From Rhynchosporium graminicola (taxonomy: Eukaryota; Ascomycota; Leotiomycetes; Helotiales; Ploettnerulaceae): a DNA stretch of 64,000 bases. Location of the stretch: positions 434,001-498,000 of the forward strand of contig FJUW01000011.1 in assembly GCA_900074885.1 (NCBI GenBank), written 5' to 3'. The notes beneath the pieces were generated by a model. It saw only the letters and a list, made by a program, of their open reading frames with translations. It was not told the origin of the DNA and made no database searches. A program made the position numbers and the translations under genes. Positions 1 to 10,177 of the stretch are shown here, piece after piece; positions within the stretch are counted from its first letter, which is position 1; each line of letters starts with the position of its first letter.

Positions 1-943
1 GTCTACCACCAGATCCTGGATCACACCGATCCAGCATATCTCGGAGCAGACCAATGATGAGTATTCACATGCAATCACGAAGGACTCATTTGCACATCAC
101 ACATGTGATTCCAGCCTTGAATCTCTTGTCTGCCACACAAATCGATATCCCCGAAATCCCCAGAATACTGAGATCCTGAAGCACACATGATCTCGACCGC
201 CATTCGGCTTATCTTGCTACACAGAAACGAAATGATGATTTCCCACAAGCCAACTTAGCCTCCTTGCAGTTCATTGCCGCCAGTCTAGCGATACGCGAGA
301 AATACAAGTCCGCCATGGAGAATATCCTCAAGTCGCGACGATGTCTTCCTCGCGCATTTGGGTGGGTATTCCAACAACATATGAACCCGGAGGCTTCAAA
401 TCTGGGTACAGTAATGACAAACAGGTTAGTCATTACAGATGGAAATGGATTACATTTAGCCCTTGATCTGGCAGGGCAAATCCTTCATCTGCAATCCAGC
501 GCCTGGACAAGTACTCCCTCCTCCTCGGGTATCAGGCGAAGTAGAACTCAACACTGTAACCACCCTTGGCAGACCATCGTCACCAACAATGTCGAATAGG
601 ACTTTACACTTTGACCAAATTTATGAAATGATCTCAAACATGCGTCTCTGCTTGTGCCTAGTGCTGACCGAACTTGAGACTGGGAAGCGGAGATTCGACG
701 TGCCTGGTACAAAAATGGTAGAGGCCTGGCAAAGAGATGAAATCCTCGAACCCAGCTTTCCCATCTCTTCGCACCTCCAGAACACATGGCGAAGTGATTG
801 AAGATACAGCAGGAAGACTTGGTTGGATATTGGCAGGTTGACCATGACTTGATCAAGAGACAAGGATATACACGTCCTTGATTGTCCCTTTATTTGTCAA
901 ATTCTCAGCAGTGAAATCTTTCTACAGCCAGCGAAGTGCTTGA

Positions 944-999
944 CTTGAGTTGAGTCGAATTGAGTCTGGGGGTTAGTACTCAACTCAAACTCAACTCAA
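944..999. repeat. Inverted repeat of TGAGT/ACTCA units
   Basis: The left arm (944-965) is built of TTGAGTTGAGT-type units. The right arm (978-999) is built of ACTCAACTCA-type units and is nearly its reverse complement, with about 12 bases between them. The pair could fold as a hairpin. No function is evident. Confidence 0.6.
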
Positions 1000-2870
1000 C
1001 TCAACTCATCTCAGATATAAGAACCACTCACTGAACTCCATTCAAACTATACTCAGAGTGCAGTAAGTTCTGCTTACAGAATATATATATAGATATTCTT
1101 CTCAACTAGACTATCTCAAGACTCTAAACCCATCCATCACCTTTATTCAAAGCCTCCCTTTTCAGTAGATGAAGAAACGAAGGTATCTATCCCTCTTCTC
1201 CACGAAATCTCTTTGCTTGGACTATTATATCTATGACATGCTAGGTATTTTACGCTACTCAATGAGTCAATCATACTTCTTTCCAAGTCTACTCGGAGTG
1301 CAAAAAGTTGAAAGAAAACCCTAGTACGGTACGCAAACCCAACTCAACCCAAATCAGGCCTACCTACTCTGAGTACTTGCGTGAGTTACATGTAACGACC
1401 ACGCTGTCGATAGCCGAGCAAGTAGTAGCCCTGATAAATATTGCCACCTTCTCTGTTCAATCCTACACAAACCCAGGCGTGATTTTCATGAGCACCACCA
1501 ACCGCCACATTTCCTAGCCTCTGCCGAGCAGTCCGTCCGTCTTCCACAACTTTCAAAATTCCGATCTTTCGAACCCTGTCCTCAGTCTTCCAGGAGTCTG
1601 AGCATGGCTCCACCTACATGGAAAACCAGACCCTCACTACCAATCTGCGGTACTGCCTCCATCTCCCCCGACCTATCTGAGATACAAGTAGTCGTATCAA
1701 TACCTTCGTTGGGGGGGGGGGAGGACGTCAAGCTCGCGCGCGAGTGGCCTTTCAGGCTAGCGCTCTAGTAAAAAAGAAAAGGTTGGTTTACTCACCGTCC
1801 AGCCTCCCATCGCCACGGGCCTGCCTGCGGAAGTATCTCCGTCCCGGCATGTCGATAAAAAGAAAAGGAAAGCCAAGGAAAGGAATCATATGCGGAGCAA
1901 GATTACATAACATAACCTGGGGGCGGGCTTATCGATTGCATATCCACGATCTGGCGTTCAATTCAGACCCCCCACGACGCCGTATGTTTGATACCAAGAC
2001 TTGCTTGCGGCGGTAACCTTCAAAGTTCCACCATTCAAGGTCCCAAACTATGAGTTATATGCTTTCTTCAATTGTAAATACGGCGCGTTGAGCTTCTACT
2101 TACGGCAGAAGCTGTGCGGTCCTGCTGCGACATCGTAAGATACAGGGTATAGCTGTGGCGGATCCAAGAAATGAAAGTGCAACTTCTGATATTATGCTGG
2201 GATGAGAGGGAGCATATATCCCCCACGACTTAGGAGGAGCGTCATACGCGGGACTTCCAGGGGACACGAAAAGCTATCTACGGTCGCGGAGAAGAAGCAA
2301 ACATAGTGACGCCTCACGCCTCACGCCTCACGCCTTGTAAGGAAGATAAAGATGAACCGAGACATTTGAATGAGACATGAGTTAGATGGACCCTTCTTTG
2401 TACGCCTTGAGCCGAGCTGAAGCCCGGGTAGTGTACAATCACGTGAATGGCTTCCTTCAAGTTCCCGACGAGCGAATCAGTCCGTGGCAAGGTCAGCACA
2501 GCCATAGATCGGTGAGCGAGATGTTCGTTCTTGTCATACCATTAATCATCATCATCTTCCTCCGTGTCAGCGATGTGTTGGGGATAGCCTCTCTCTCTTG
2601 TTCGCTGGATCATTCGTTCAGCCGCTTTTGAGTGACACACCCTGGTTGAAAGGTCCTTTGCTTAGGGTATGTATGATATGTACCTACGTTCTGGAAGCTC
2701 TCACTGGAGAGAGACAGATGGTACTGCTGGCACGGACTGGCGCAATAACCTTTTTTCTGTCAAGTGCGGCTAATGGGACGACATTACATTACATTACATT
2801 TTGGTAACAAATGTTGCTGGTCAGCCGATAGTTTTGACCACTTTCTGAGTATGGGAGACCTTCAGATTGT

Positions 2871-2912
2871 GGTGGCTGGTGGCTGGTGGCTGGTGGCTGG
2901 TGGCTGGTGGCT
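2871..2912 (+). repeat. Heptamer tandem repeat (GGTGGCT)6
   Basis: Six exact copies of GGTGGCT follow one another, followed by degenerate GGCTGGC. The proline/threonine/serine-rich frames read through it on the minus strand are repeat artefacts. Confidence 0.9.
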
Positions 2913-3230
2913 GGCTGGCGGGCCCGGTCCTGCAAGCAAAGGAAGTCTTGTGAGGAGGAGGGAGAGCTCGGAGACGTGGCGCTACGATGTCGACCGACCA
3001 CTTGAGAAGATTGCGGCTCGACGGTTGATCCTCATACAATACTGGAGCACGCACGCACGCACGCACGCACCCACCTGCACAGTAGGTGCATGCAAGTACT
3101 TCACATCGTCGATTTGAGGCGCAATGATTTGACTGGTCGAGTGGGATGTCACCGACAGCTCGAAGGTTGCTGAATGGGTCTTGATGCATCTTTGCTTGCA
3201 GCTCGGCTCCAACCAGGAGGAGGAGCAGGT

Positions 3231-3255
3231 GGACCGGACTGGACTGGACTGGACT
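3231..3255 (+). repeat. Pentamer tandem repeat (GGACT)5
   Basis: Five units, the first being GGACC and the next four GGACT. Confidence 0.85.
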
Positions 3256-4359
3256 GGGACCAGATAGATGGTCGCCGGGAGTCGGGGTAGGTGAGAACGG
3301 AGATGAGAGATGAGAAGGGATAGGCAGTTGTACGAAGGAAACAAATACGAGGATGATAGATGAGGCTGCTTCCTCTCGTGTCATCTGGTCATTTTCATCA
3401 TCCGGGCGAGTAGGGACGGTGAAGGTGAATGAAATCAAATGTGGCGCCGGGCTGATTTCTGCTCTTACTCGAGGGAGGAGGTATGAGTATGGTACTTACT
3501 TTTGAATGACAACCGCGATGCAATGTGGTGGGAAGAGATGCAGGAGATTAACGGTGTGCCTGTGATACTACCCACTGTAGGTACCTACCTATGTAGATAG
3601 TGAATGGTTGGATGAGTCTGCAAGCAGACTGCCTCCCGGTGTCGTCTGCCTCATCCAAGTGGATGGATAGGGGGATGGATATATGAACTTGGTCCCTCCC
3701 TGGTTTGAGTTCTCTCCCATGCTATGGTATGGTATGGTATGGTATCTATCGCCAATGAGGGCATTCGTAGAGAAGCGAACGGACCAGGATGAAAAGGCAA
3801 TCCAAAGTAGTCCGTCTCCTTGTCTGTCTCGTAAAACCGACCAACGCCGCATTTTGAGGCCAGGATCTCTGGCAAGACTGTACTGTTCTGTACTGTACAG
3901 TATTGTATGTAGCTCACCGCTATCGCCGCCGCCGCCGCCGCATCATATAGCCTCTCTCAGCCCGCTTTTCATCTGTCTTACATGAAGTCAGTCAGTCAGC
4001 TTGGAGCTGGGGAGAGCGAGCGTACAATACAAATGTGGAGTGCCGCGTGTGAGAGGACTCAGAGGAGAGGAGAGGAGAGGCTGAACGAAGTGGTCACACC
4101 ACCTCGGAACCTTTTCAGCTTAGTTCGTTAGTTCCTGATCCGGTCCGGTATCTTGCGGCAGATGAGGCAGATGAGGCAGCGGAATGGATCGAGATATGAC
4201 AGACAATCATGAGGGGATGTACTGTACAGTATACAAGTACTTGGAGGATTGAATACAGGATTGATCACTGGTCGGCGACTTTCCTGGTAGCATTCATTCA
4301 TTCTCGAAGTACGGTTGGGCTGGCCAGACTGCCAGACTGCCAGAGCCAGACTTCGAGAT

Positions 4360-4390
<31 letters not shown>
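4360..4390 (+). repeat. Hexamer tandem repeat (GTCAAG)5
   Basis: Five exact GTCAAG units. A CTGCAT hexamer array (4435-4458, four copies) and a GAGCAC hexamer array (4567-4593) follow within 200 bases. Confidence 0.85.
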
Positions 4391-4434
4391 CTTGCGAGGT
4401 TCCTAACCGTTACTTACAGCCGCGGCACTTCGAG

Positions 4435-4458
4435 CTGCATCTGCATCTGCATCTGCAT
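4435..4458 (+). repeat. Hexamer tandem repeat (CTGCAT)4
   Basis: Four exact copies of CTGCAT. Confidence 0.85.
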
Positions 4459-4566
4459 GCGCCCCTCCATTTGTTACCCAAGTACTGGTACATGGCTGGC
4501 TGGCTATTACCTATACCTGATTGGATGGAAGTACAAAGCACCTACCTACCTGCATGTCGTGGACTT

Positions 4567-4593
4567 GAGCACGAGCACGAGCACGAGCACGAG
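4567..4593 (+). repeat. Hexamer tandem repeat (GAGCAC)4
   Basis: Four GAGCAC units plus a partial fifth. Confidence 0.85.
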
Positions 4594-4890
4594 TCCACCC
4601 ACCGCCCTACCTCCGTAGAACTCAGCTGCAGCCGCTGCGGCGAAAAGGAGGCTGTGAATCTGACGCATTTCGGTCCGTCTCCGTAAATATTATACTTATA
4701 AAGTAAAGGAGCGTAAAGGAAAGGAAGGAAGCCGCACGAGTATGTTCCTTTCCCCACACCCGCTGGCACGCTACGCTCCGCTCCTCTGGATATGGCGAAG
4801 CGATTTGACGGCGTAAAGAGAGGAAAGTAAGTACGAGTGGCATGGGATGGGATGGGATAAGAAGCACAGAAGGGGATGGATTGGGCAGGA

Positions 4891-4931
4891 TGAAATGAAA
4901 TGAAATGAAATGAAATGAAATGAAATGAAAT
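4891..4931 (+). repeat. Pentanucleotide microsatellite (GAAAT), short allele
   Basis: About eight GAAAT units lie directly before a unique core that starts near 4932. The same repeat and core recur at 6483-6835 with a far longer repeat. Confidence 0.9.
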
Positions 4932-5164
4932 GGAGCTGTAAGTAATGGAGGCGGGCTTCTATCACTCGAGATGGACTTCGAGGCTCCTGCCTGCCTGCAC
5001 CTCTTCACGGTGCTAGCATACGAACGCATACATATATATATATATACATATACATATTTACATATATACATACATACATACATACATACATACATACATA
5101 CATACATACATACATACATACATACATACATACATACATACATACATACATACATACATACATG
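4932..5164 (+). repeat. Duplicated core plus (CATA)n microsatellite, copy 1
   Basis: The unique core (4932 to about 5066) is followed by a TACA/CATA tetranucleotide tract to about 5164. The core reads base-for-base like 6697 to about 6831 wherever I compared it, including the internal seven-unit TA run. The downstream flanks differ: CATGCATGCATACC here, AAACTCTGTCG in copy 2. Confidence 0.9.
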
Positions 5165-5743
5165 CATGCATACCTACAATATAAGAAAGAGCGCGGACAG
5201 CGTCCCGTACACGATGCATTGCATAAGGAAATAACAAGGCGCATTTTCTTTTTCATAAAATATCCACTCCCTCACTCGCTGCTGCGTCGCGATTCTGGAA
5301 AGGGTGATCTGATTCTGAACCTGAATGTAGGGCGCTGGTTTAGGATTTCCATATAGTACAGGATGGTACAGTATAGGATAGGATAGGATGGAGATGGCGA
5401 GTGGTGGGTGGTGGGAGTATGTGGCTCTTATTATCAGAGACACTGAGCATGAGGCAGATTAGCAAGTAAAACGTCGAGTTCAGACAGGGTCACAAATTAA
5501 GAGGGTCTCAGTCACTCTCATAGTAGCTTGATTTCATCAGTCGCTTTTTAAACTTGGATTTGGCTGGATTCTCGTTCCGCCATACGCTGCTTTTCGCTCA
5601 GACAAAAGGAAAATGCTGTCAGTCTAGCCGTAGCCAGAGTGTGAGTCAAGGACTCGTAGTCTAGGTACACCCAGAAAGGTATAATACAAAGGAAAGAAAA
5701 TCGTCCTCATTCATCAACGCCGCAAAGAGCCATACTCAGATCC
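5165..5743. other. Intergenic, 3' flank of TAM41
   Basis: No gene is seen. The stretch includes the region immediately downstream of the TAM41 stop codon, so it probably carries that gene's 3' UTR and polyadenylation region. Confidence 0.4.
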
Positions 5744-6481
5744 TCAGGGCTTCTTCTCCTTCTCCGCTTGCGTGTCCTCAGCTATTTTCCTAGCGGCCTC
5801 GGCGTCTTTCCGCTTTCCTTCTTTATATTTCTTTATTTTCTCGCCCAGGTACCGCCACGATCTTGCTACACCGGATGTCAAGATTCCTTTCAAACTCTGA
5901 ACTGTGCTAGGCCATCCGATGGTCTTCTTAATCACATATCTGACTTCGGCTCTCAAGTCTTCGGGTGGTTCGTTCGCGATCCTCCTCTCAAACCCTCCTC
6001 CTTGGCGTCTGTTGATTCTCGTTGCATCCTCATCACTGGCCGATTCTAGCATCTGGTTGAACTCCAGCCGGGGAATTTGGTACTTCTTCTGGTATTGGAA
6101 GTAAAGCTTTGACCGGAAAGCTTTTGGTAGGCGACGGACCATGTTTCCTCGCTTCACAGGGTCCATGTCCTGAGCTAACGTGACATTGGCTGTGCTGTCG
6201 GCAGCCCATTGAGGATCGGAACACTTTGAATCGTTGAAGCTGACATTAGGGAGATTCTCAATCAGAGGCGAATAAAGCCTCCTGAAGTGAGGTAGGTTGT
6301 TGCCAACAATATTAGCCACCTTGGACTTGTCTTCTGTTGGGAAAGCCATTCGAGGATCGCCCATGTAACTGATATTCGCGATGACTGCGTACAGCTCTTG
6401 CTCGGTAAACTCGGGCGGTAGAAGTAGGAGTGCCGTTCGTAATGCAGACAATAAATTGACTTGGTTGGCAAGACGCACCCG
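5744..6481 (-). CDS. TAM41: TAM41, mitochondrial CDP-diacylglycerol synthase, C-terminal part
   Basis: This is the C-terminal 245 residues of the Tam41/Mmp37 phosphatidate cytidylyltransferase. That enzyme acts at the matrix face of the mitochondrial inner membrane and makes CDP-diacylglycerol for cardiolipin synthesis. The family-typical stretches are seen in order: VRLANQVNLLSALRTALLLL, SYMGDPRMAFPTEDKSKV, FRRLYSPLIE, and a basic C-terminal tail. The stop codon is at 5744-5746. The N-terminal half, which holds the nucleotidyltransferase fold, is missing because the sequence meets a single N at 6482 followed by a GAAAT microsatellite. The longer open frame through that microsatellite, reading FHFIS repeats, is an artefact. 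I read this as a gene cut by an assembly seam, not as biological truncation, because the remaining frame is clean. No intron is evident in this part. Confidence 0.88.
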   Translation of the reverse strand, partial: RVRLANQVNLLSALRTALLLLPPEFTEQELYAVIANISYMGDPRMAFPTEDKSKVANIVGNNLPHFRRLYSPLIENLPNVSFNDSKCSDPQWAADSTANVTLAQDMDPVKRGNMVRRLPKAFRSKLYFQYQKKYQIPRLEFNQMLESASDEDATRINRRQGGGFERRIANEPPEDLRAEVRYVIKKTIGWPSTVQSLKGILTSGVARSWRYLGEKIKKYKEGKRKDAEAARKIAEDTQAEKEKKP

Positions 6482-6482
6482 N
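6482..6482. other. Ambiguous base N, probable assembly seam
   Basis: This is the only ambiguous base in the window. It falls between coding sequence of TAM41 and a pure GAAAT array. A block present before TAM41 is then repeated. Together these suggest that two contigs were joined here. Confidence 0.8.
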
Positions 6483-6696
6483 AAATGAAATGAAATGAAA
6501 TGAAATGAAATGAAATGAAATGAAATGAAATGAAATGAAATGAAATGAAATGAAATGAAATGAAATGAAATGAAATGAAATGAAATGAAATGAAATGAAA
6601 TGAAATGAAATGAAATGAAATGAAATGAAATGAAATGAAATGAAATGAAATGAAATGAAATGAAATGAAATGAAATGAAATGAAATGAAATGAAAT
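6483..6696 (+). repeat. Pentanucleotide microsatellite (AAATG)~43
   Basis: About 214 bases of uninterrupted AAATG units, roughly 43 copies, compared with about eight in the first copy at 4891. The purity and length suggest either an expanded allele or a contig end within a repeat. Confidence 0.95.
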
Positions 6697-6919
6697 GGAG
6701 CTGTAAGTAATGGAGGCGGGCTTCTATCACTCGAGATGGACTTCGAGGCTCCTGCCTGCCTGCACCTCTTCACGGTGCTAGCATACGAACGCATACATAT
6801 ATATATATATACATATACATATTTACATATATACATACATACATACATACATACATACATACATACATACATACATACATACATACATACATACATACAT
6901 ACATACATACATACATACA
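6697..6919 (+). repeat. Duplicated core plus (CATA)n microsatellite, copy 2
   Basis: This is the second copy of the core found at 4932-5066, again followed by a CATA tetranucleotide tract (about 6831-6919). The sequence after it (from 6920) is unrelated to what follows copy 1. Confidence 0.9.
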
Positions 6920-7855
6920 AACTCTGTCGTCGGATCCGACCAGTCAGGTTCTTGGCTCTACCTTCTCCGGTCTTTCGTCTCATCTCATCTCATCTCATCT
7001 CATCTCGTCTCATCTCATATTCTCTCTCTCCTCTGTCTGGGCAGAAGTCGTCGTAGTAGGCTTCTTCCTCATACATCTCGGTCCATCGCCAGCATCTCTC
7101 TCATCTCATCTTTTCCGCCCAGCTACAGTAGATCTAGATAGTCTCTCATCTACCCCTCGAGTCCTCCTCCTCCCCCATCCCATCCCATCCTCTCTCCACA
7201 TCCCTCTCCATGGCCTCTTTTTTCTCTTTATAACTCATCTCATCTCCTATCTTCTCTTCTCTATATAATACCTCCTTGACCAGATTTGTAACTCTTTTTC
7301 GTCTTAACACGATCGCATCATCCATCACCTCCACGAATGTTCCATCCCTATTATTGGTATATCAAGCATTCATTCCAAACGGACATCTATTCCAGGGCAC
7401 CAACCACAATTAAAGTTTCCCGGGTATTGTAATTCCAAACATCCTCCTTCCTTCCCCTCTTCCCTCCCGCTCGCTGTCTTGATTTTCGCCGCACAAGAAG
7501 GGAAGGGGAATCAATCAATCAATCACCGGCACGCACGTACACACGCACATCCATTCTCCCCTCGCTGCCTGAGTGGTCCTTCCTGCTCTCATTCCCACGC
7601 ATTCTACTCTACTGGATCTCTCAGCCCCACGATCCGCTCGCTCACCCGTGCAATGAAAGGAACATACTTTCGTAACATATTCTGTACAGTATGGTACTGT
7701 ACTTATAACACTCCAACCCACCTGCCCACCTGCCCACCCTACTGTAGAAGCCCAGCAATCGCCAATCTCCAGTCTCCAATCTCCAGAACGCACTAATCTA
7801 ATCATCCAGTCAAGTCATCTCACTAAATATTCCCCGGGCCCTTGCCTCTACTCTC

Positions 7856-7890
7856 GACCTGACCTGACCTGACCTGACCTGACCTGACCT
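7856..7890 (+). repeat. Pentamer tandem repeat (GACCT)7
   Basis: Seven exact copies of GACCT. Confidence 0.9.
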
Positions 7891-7973
7891 TACCCAGCTC
7901 GCCCAGGTATAGAGCGGCCAATCACTTCCAGCCTCAAAGACCAGACGAAAGTTAAGCCCTGTTCTGGGCCTTC

Positions 7974-8001
7974 TCTAGCCTCTAGCCTCTAGCCTCTAGC
8001 C
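7974..8001 (+). repeat. Heptamer tandem repeat (TCTAGCC)4
   Basis: Four exact copies of TCTAGCC. Confidence 0.9.
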
Positions 8002-8233
8002 TTAGTCCTCCCCTCCCCTCCCATCCCCTCCCCTCCCCCGCCTTCCTCCGCCAACGCCAACGCCAACGCCAACACCCAAGTCAAAGAAAGGAAAGGAAAG
8101 GAAAGGCAAATAGAGGAAAGGCCAGGCCAGGCCAGCTCCGGAAGCAAAGTAAGCTCAGCTCAGCTCAGAGTCGTGGCCAGGTCAAGGAAGAATAACTGCC
8201 GCTACCGTTACCAAGGTCCCAAGGTTCTACCGA

Positions 8234-8261
8234 CCTACCTACCTACCTACCTACCTACCTA
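8234..8261 (+). repeat. Tetranucleotide microsatellite (CCTA)7
   Basis: About seven CCTA units, lying 150 bases upstream of the first in-frame ATG of the C2H2 gene. Confidence 0.85.
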
Positions 8262-8410
8262 TCCCCATCATTCGCCTGCGTGCCCACTTTACAAGAGTCC
8301 TCTCGTCGGCTGTGTTGACTTTCGCATATCCTCTTGTCTATGCCCTTCCTTGCCCATCCACTTGTTCTCTGCACAGCATAGCAGCGCATGCCATTTCTAC
8401 CCCAAGTCGC

Positions 8411-10177
8411 ATGGTCCCCCCGCTGTCTGATTATGCTCTGAACTCTATCCCGTCGAAGCCTCAAGATCCTCAGCGTCGCAATCCACCTCTGGTCTGCTTC
8501 CGATGGCCCATTGAAAGTATGACTACTGTTGACATCCTACGACCTTCCACGAACGACAACTTCTATGACCCGGATGATGTTGGCCCGCGCGATTCACCAA
8601 GGACACAAGCAATGACAGTCAATCTCGTTCCATCGCCGAGTCCTCCGCCAACCGTCCCTCTCCCACCAATCAGTGCCGATTCTACTCCTGGACCCGAAGA
8701 GGGTCGCAAAGGTCCAACGCGATCGAAGGTCCGGCCAAGTCAAGGCGATGCTGTGTTGATCGCACATATGGCGGGCGGAAAACATATCGATATTGCGCGC
8801 AAGGCAGGAGAGGACCCACTGGCATCGAACATGGAGGGAGAGGATGCACCGATGGATGGGACGACGAATATTGTAATCGCATCTGTAGAGCAAAAAGTGG
8901 AAAGTCAGGACAAAGTGGAGAAGGAGGAGGGAAAGGACGACACTATGGACGTGATAGAAGAACCTGTAGCGCAAAACAACCATATCACTCCGAACTTCCT
9001 GGCCACACTGGCTGCGGATGCTTTAAGACAGACTGAGCGACATAGTCCTGAGGAGGCGCAAAAGAACGTTCCACCCAAAAGCCCAATACCAAAATCTGAA
9101 TCGCCTGCACCAGAGGCCGAGTTTATGGAAGGAGTGAAGACGACTCCAATACCTTCAATTAAAAATTTATACGTGGATGACCCATCGTCATCAGTCTCGC
9201 ATCTCTCACCAGAAAGAAGGTACGATTCCGCTGCGAAATCACCTAGTGCCGATGGAGAACTACCACCAATTCGGCACCATTCTCCACAATCAAGTCTGAC
9301 GAACGGGAATGGGTCAAGTCAGATTACCTTGCCATCAATCACAGCTCAACTTGGGGACATAAATCACCTCGCCGAGGTAGCTACAGCTGGCGAGAATGTA
9401 TTTGCACAGTCCCCTCCTGGAAGGGCACCACCTCGATTTGCGGCTGTCCCAAGTCATGGATCGCCCCCGAAATCGCCTAACGATGTCTTCCGGAATCAAT
9501 TGCCTTCGCCGAGCGGGGGGTTCTTCCCATATCCTAATAGCAATCGTCGGCCGTCCCAAAGCAGTGGCGAGCCACCACCTCCGTACCAGAGTCCAAACAG
9601 CGGGAGCAGTACGGAAACCCCATCATCGGATCAATCGGGCTCAACTCCTTTGTTAGGTATGAATCGTATGAGTATCGAGGGCATCACAAACCCGCAAATC
9701 GGAGGATTCCAATGCAATTATCAGGGTTGTGGCGCTGCCCCGTTCCAGACTCAGGTATATAATTCAAAGAGCTTATGTGTACCGTTGTCTAACGTGTCCA
9801 AGTATCTCCTAAACTCTCACCGAAACGTACATTCCCAAAACCGACCACATTACTGCAGTGTGAAAGGCTGTCCAAGAAGTGAAGGTGGAAAAGGGTTCAA
9901 GCGTAAGAACGAGATGATCAGACATGGTCTTGTTCATGACTCTCCGGGCTACGTCTGTCCATTTTGTCCCGATAGAGAACACAAATATCCCCGGCCGGAC
10001 AATCTCCAAAGGTATGTTCATCTTGTAACTACTTTTCTCAAGTTTCTAACAGCAATTAGACATGTCAGAGTACATCACGTAGATAAAGATAAAGATGACG
10101 CCCAGCTCCGAGATGTTTTGTCGCAACGACCAGAAGGGCCCAGTAGAGGTCGTCGACGTCGGACAGGGACTTCGTGA
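8411..10177 (+). CDS. C2H2 zinc-finger transcription factor (three fingers)
   Basis: Exons are 8411-9754, 9803-10011 and 10060-10177, giving 556 residues. Residues 1 to about 430 are low-complexity, rich in Ser, Pro and acidic residues, as in fungal activators. Three C2H2 fingers follow. Finger 1 starts CNYQGC and closes with HRNVH. Finger 2 starts CSVKGC and closes with HGLVH. Finger 3 is CPFC...HVRVH. The tail ends in a basic GRRRR cluster, a likely nuclear signal. Both introns are exactly 48 bp with GTAT donors and contain no in-frame stop. Intron 1 splits finger 1 between its Cys and His pairs; intron 2 splits finger 3. The start is uncertain: 8411 is the first in-frame ATG, while 8519 has a better context (A at -3). 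The protein looks like a conserved but unnamed Pezizomycotina C2H2 regulator; I cannot give a target. Confidence 0.88.
   Translation: MVPPLSDYALNSIPSKPQDPQRRNPPLVCFRWPIESMTTVDILRPSTNDNFYDPDDVGPRDSPRTQAMTVNLVPSPSPPPTVPLPPISADSTPGPEEGRKGPTRSKVRPSQGDAVLIAHMAGGKHIDIARKAGEDPLASNMEGEDAPMDGTTNIVIASVEQKVESQDKVEKEEGKDDTMDVIEEPVAQNNHITPNFLATLAADALRQTERHSPEEAQKNVPPKSPIPKSESPAPEAEFMEGVKTTPIPSIKNLYVDDPSSSVSHLSPERRYDSAAKSPSADGELPPIRHHSPQSSLTNGNGSSQITLPSITAQLGDINHLAEVATAGENVFAQSPPGRAPPRFAAVPSHGSPPKSPNDVFRNQLPSPSGGFFPYPNSNRRPSQSSGEPPPPYQSPNSGSSTETPSSDQSGSTPLLGMNRMSIEGITNPQIGGFQCNYQGCGAAPFQTQVYNSKSLCVPLSNVSKYLLNSHRNVHSQNRPHYCSVKGCPRSEGGKGFKRKNEMIRHGLVHDSPGYVCPFCPDREHKYPRPDNLQRYVHLVTTFLKFLTAIRHVRVHHVDKDKDDAQLRDVLSQRPEGPSRGRRRRTGTS

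Larger units (their letters stand above)
1..5743. other. Gene-poor, microsatellite-rich stretch
   Basis: I see no convincing gene here. Open frames are short, several run through simple repeats, and none has a recognisable domain. Many unrelated short tandem repeats occur, with unit lengths of 3 to 7 bases, plus an ACTCA/TGAGT inverted repeat near 944-999 and a G homopolymer near 1710-1720. Frames around 264-801 give scraps of protein-like sequence in changing frames. They could be a decayed gene, but I cannot name a family. Confidence 0.6.
6920..8410. promoter_or_regulatory. Upstream region of the C2H2 gene, pyrimidine-rich
   Basis: No gene is seen. The stretch is rich in CT tracts and short tandem repeats: CATCT near 6980-7008, GACCT 7856-7890 (seven copies), TCTAGCC 7974-8001 (four copies), CAACGC near 8051-8074, GAAAG near 8088-8106, and CTAC 8234-8261. 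Long CT-rich leaders are common before fungal regulator genes, so this is probably promoter plus 5' UTR. That is inference. Upstream introns in the leader cannot be excluded. Confidence 0.45.

Noticed and set aside
2821..3438. 205-codon minus-strand frame, Pro/Ser/Thr-rich
   Set aside because: It crosses several simple repeats, has no domain, and overlaps other similar frames.
4622..5256. Open frames encoding MYVCMYVC and HTYIHTYI repeats on both strands
   Set aside because: They are translations of the CATA microsatellite and carry no other coding signal.
5744..6730. A 328-codon frame joining FHFIS repeats to TAM41
   Set aside because: The first part is the AAATG array read through the ambiguous base at 6482. 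It is a chimera made by the assembly seam, so only 5744-6481 was kept.
7921..7970. Resemblance to 5S rRNA (AAGTTAAGC then CTG...GGGCC)
   Set aside because: Only one short motif fits. The rest of the 5S structure and internal promoter are absent.
8312..8410. N-terminal extension of the C2H2 protein starting at 8312
   Set aside because: The codon at 8312 is GTG, not ATG. The first in-frame ATG is 8411.
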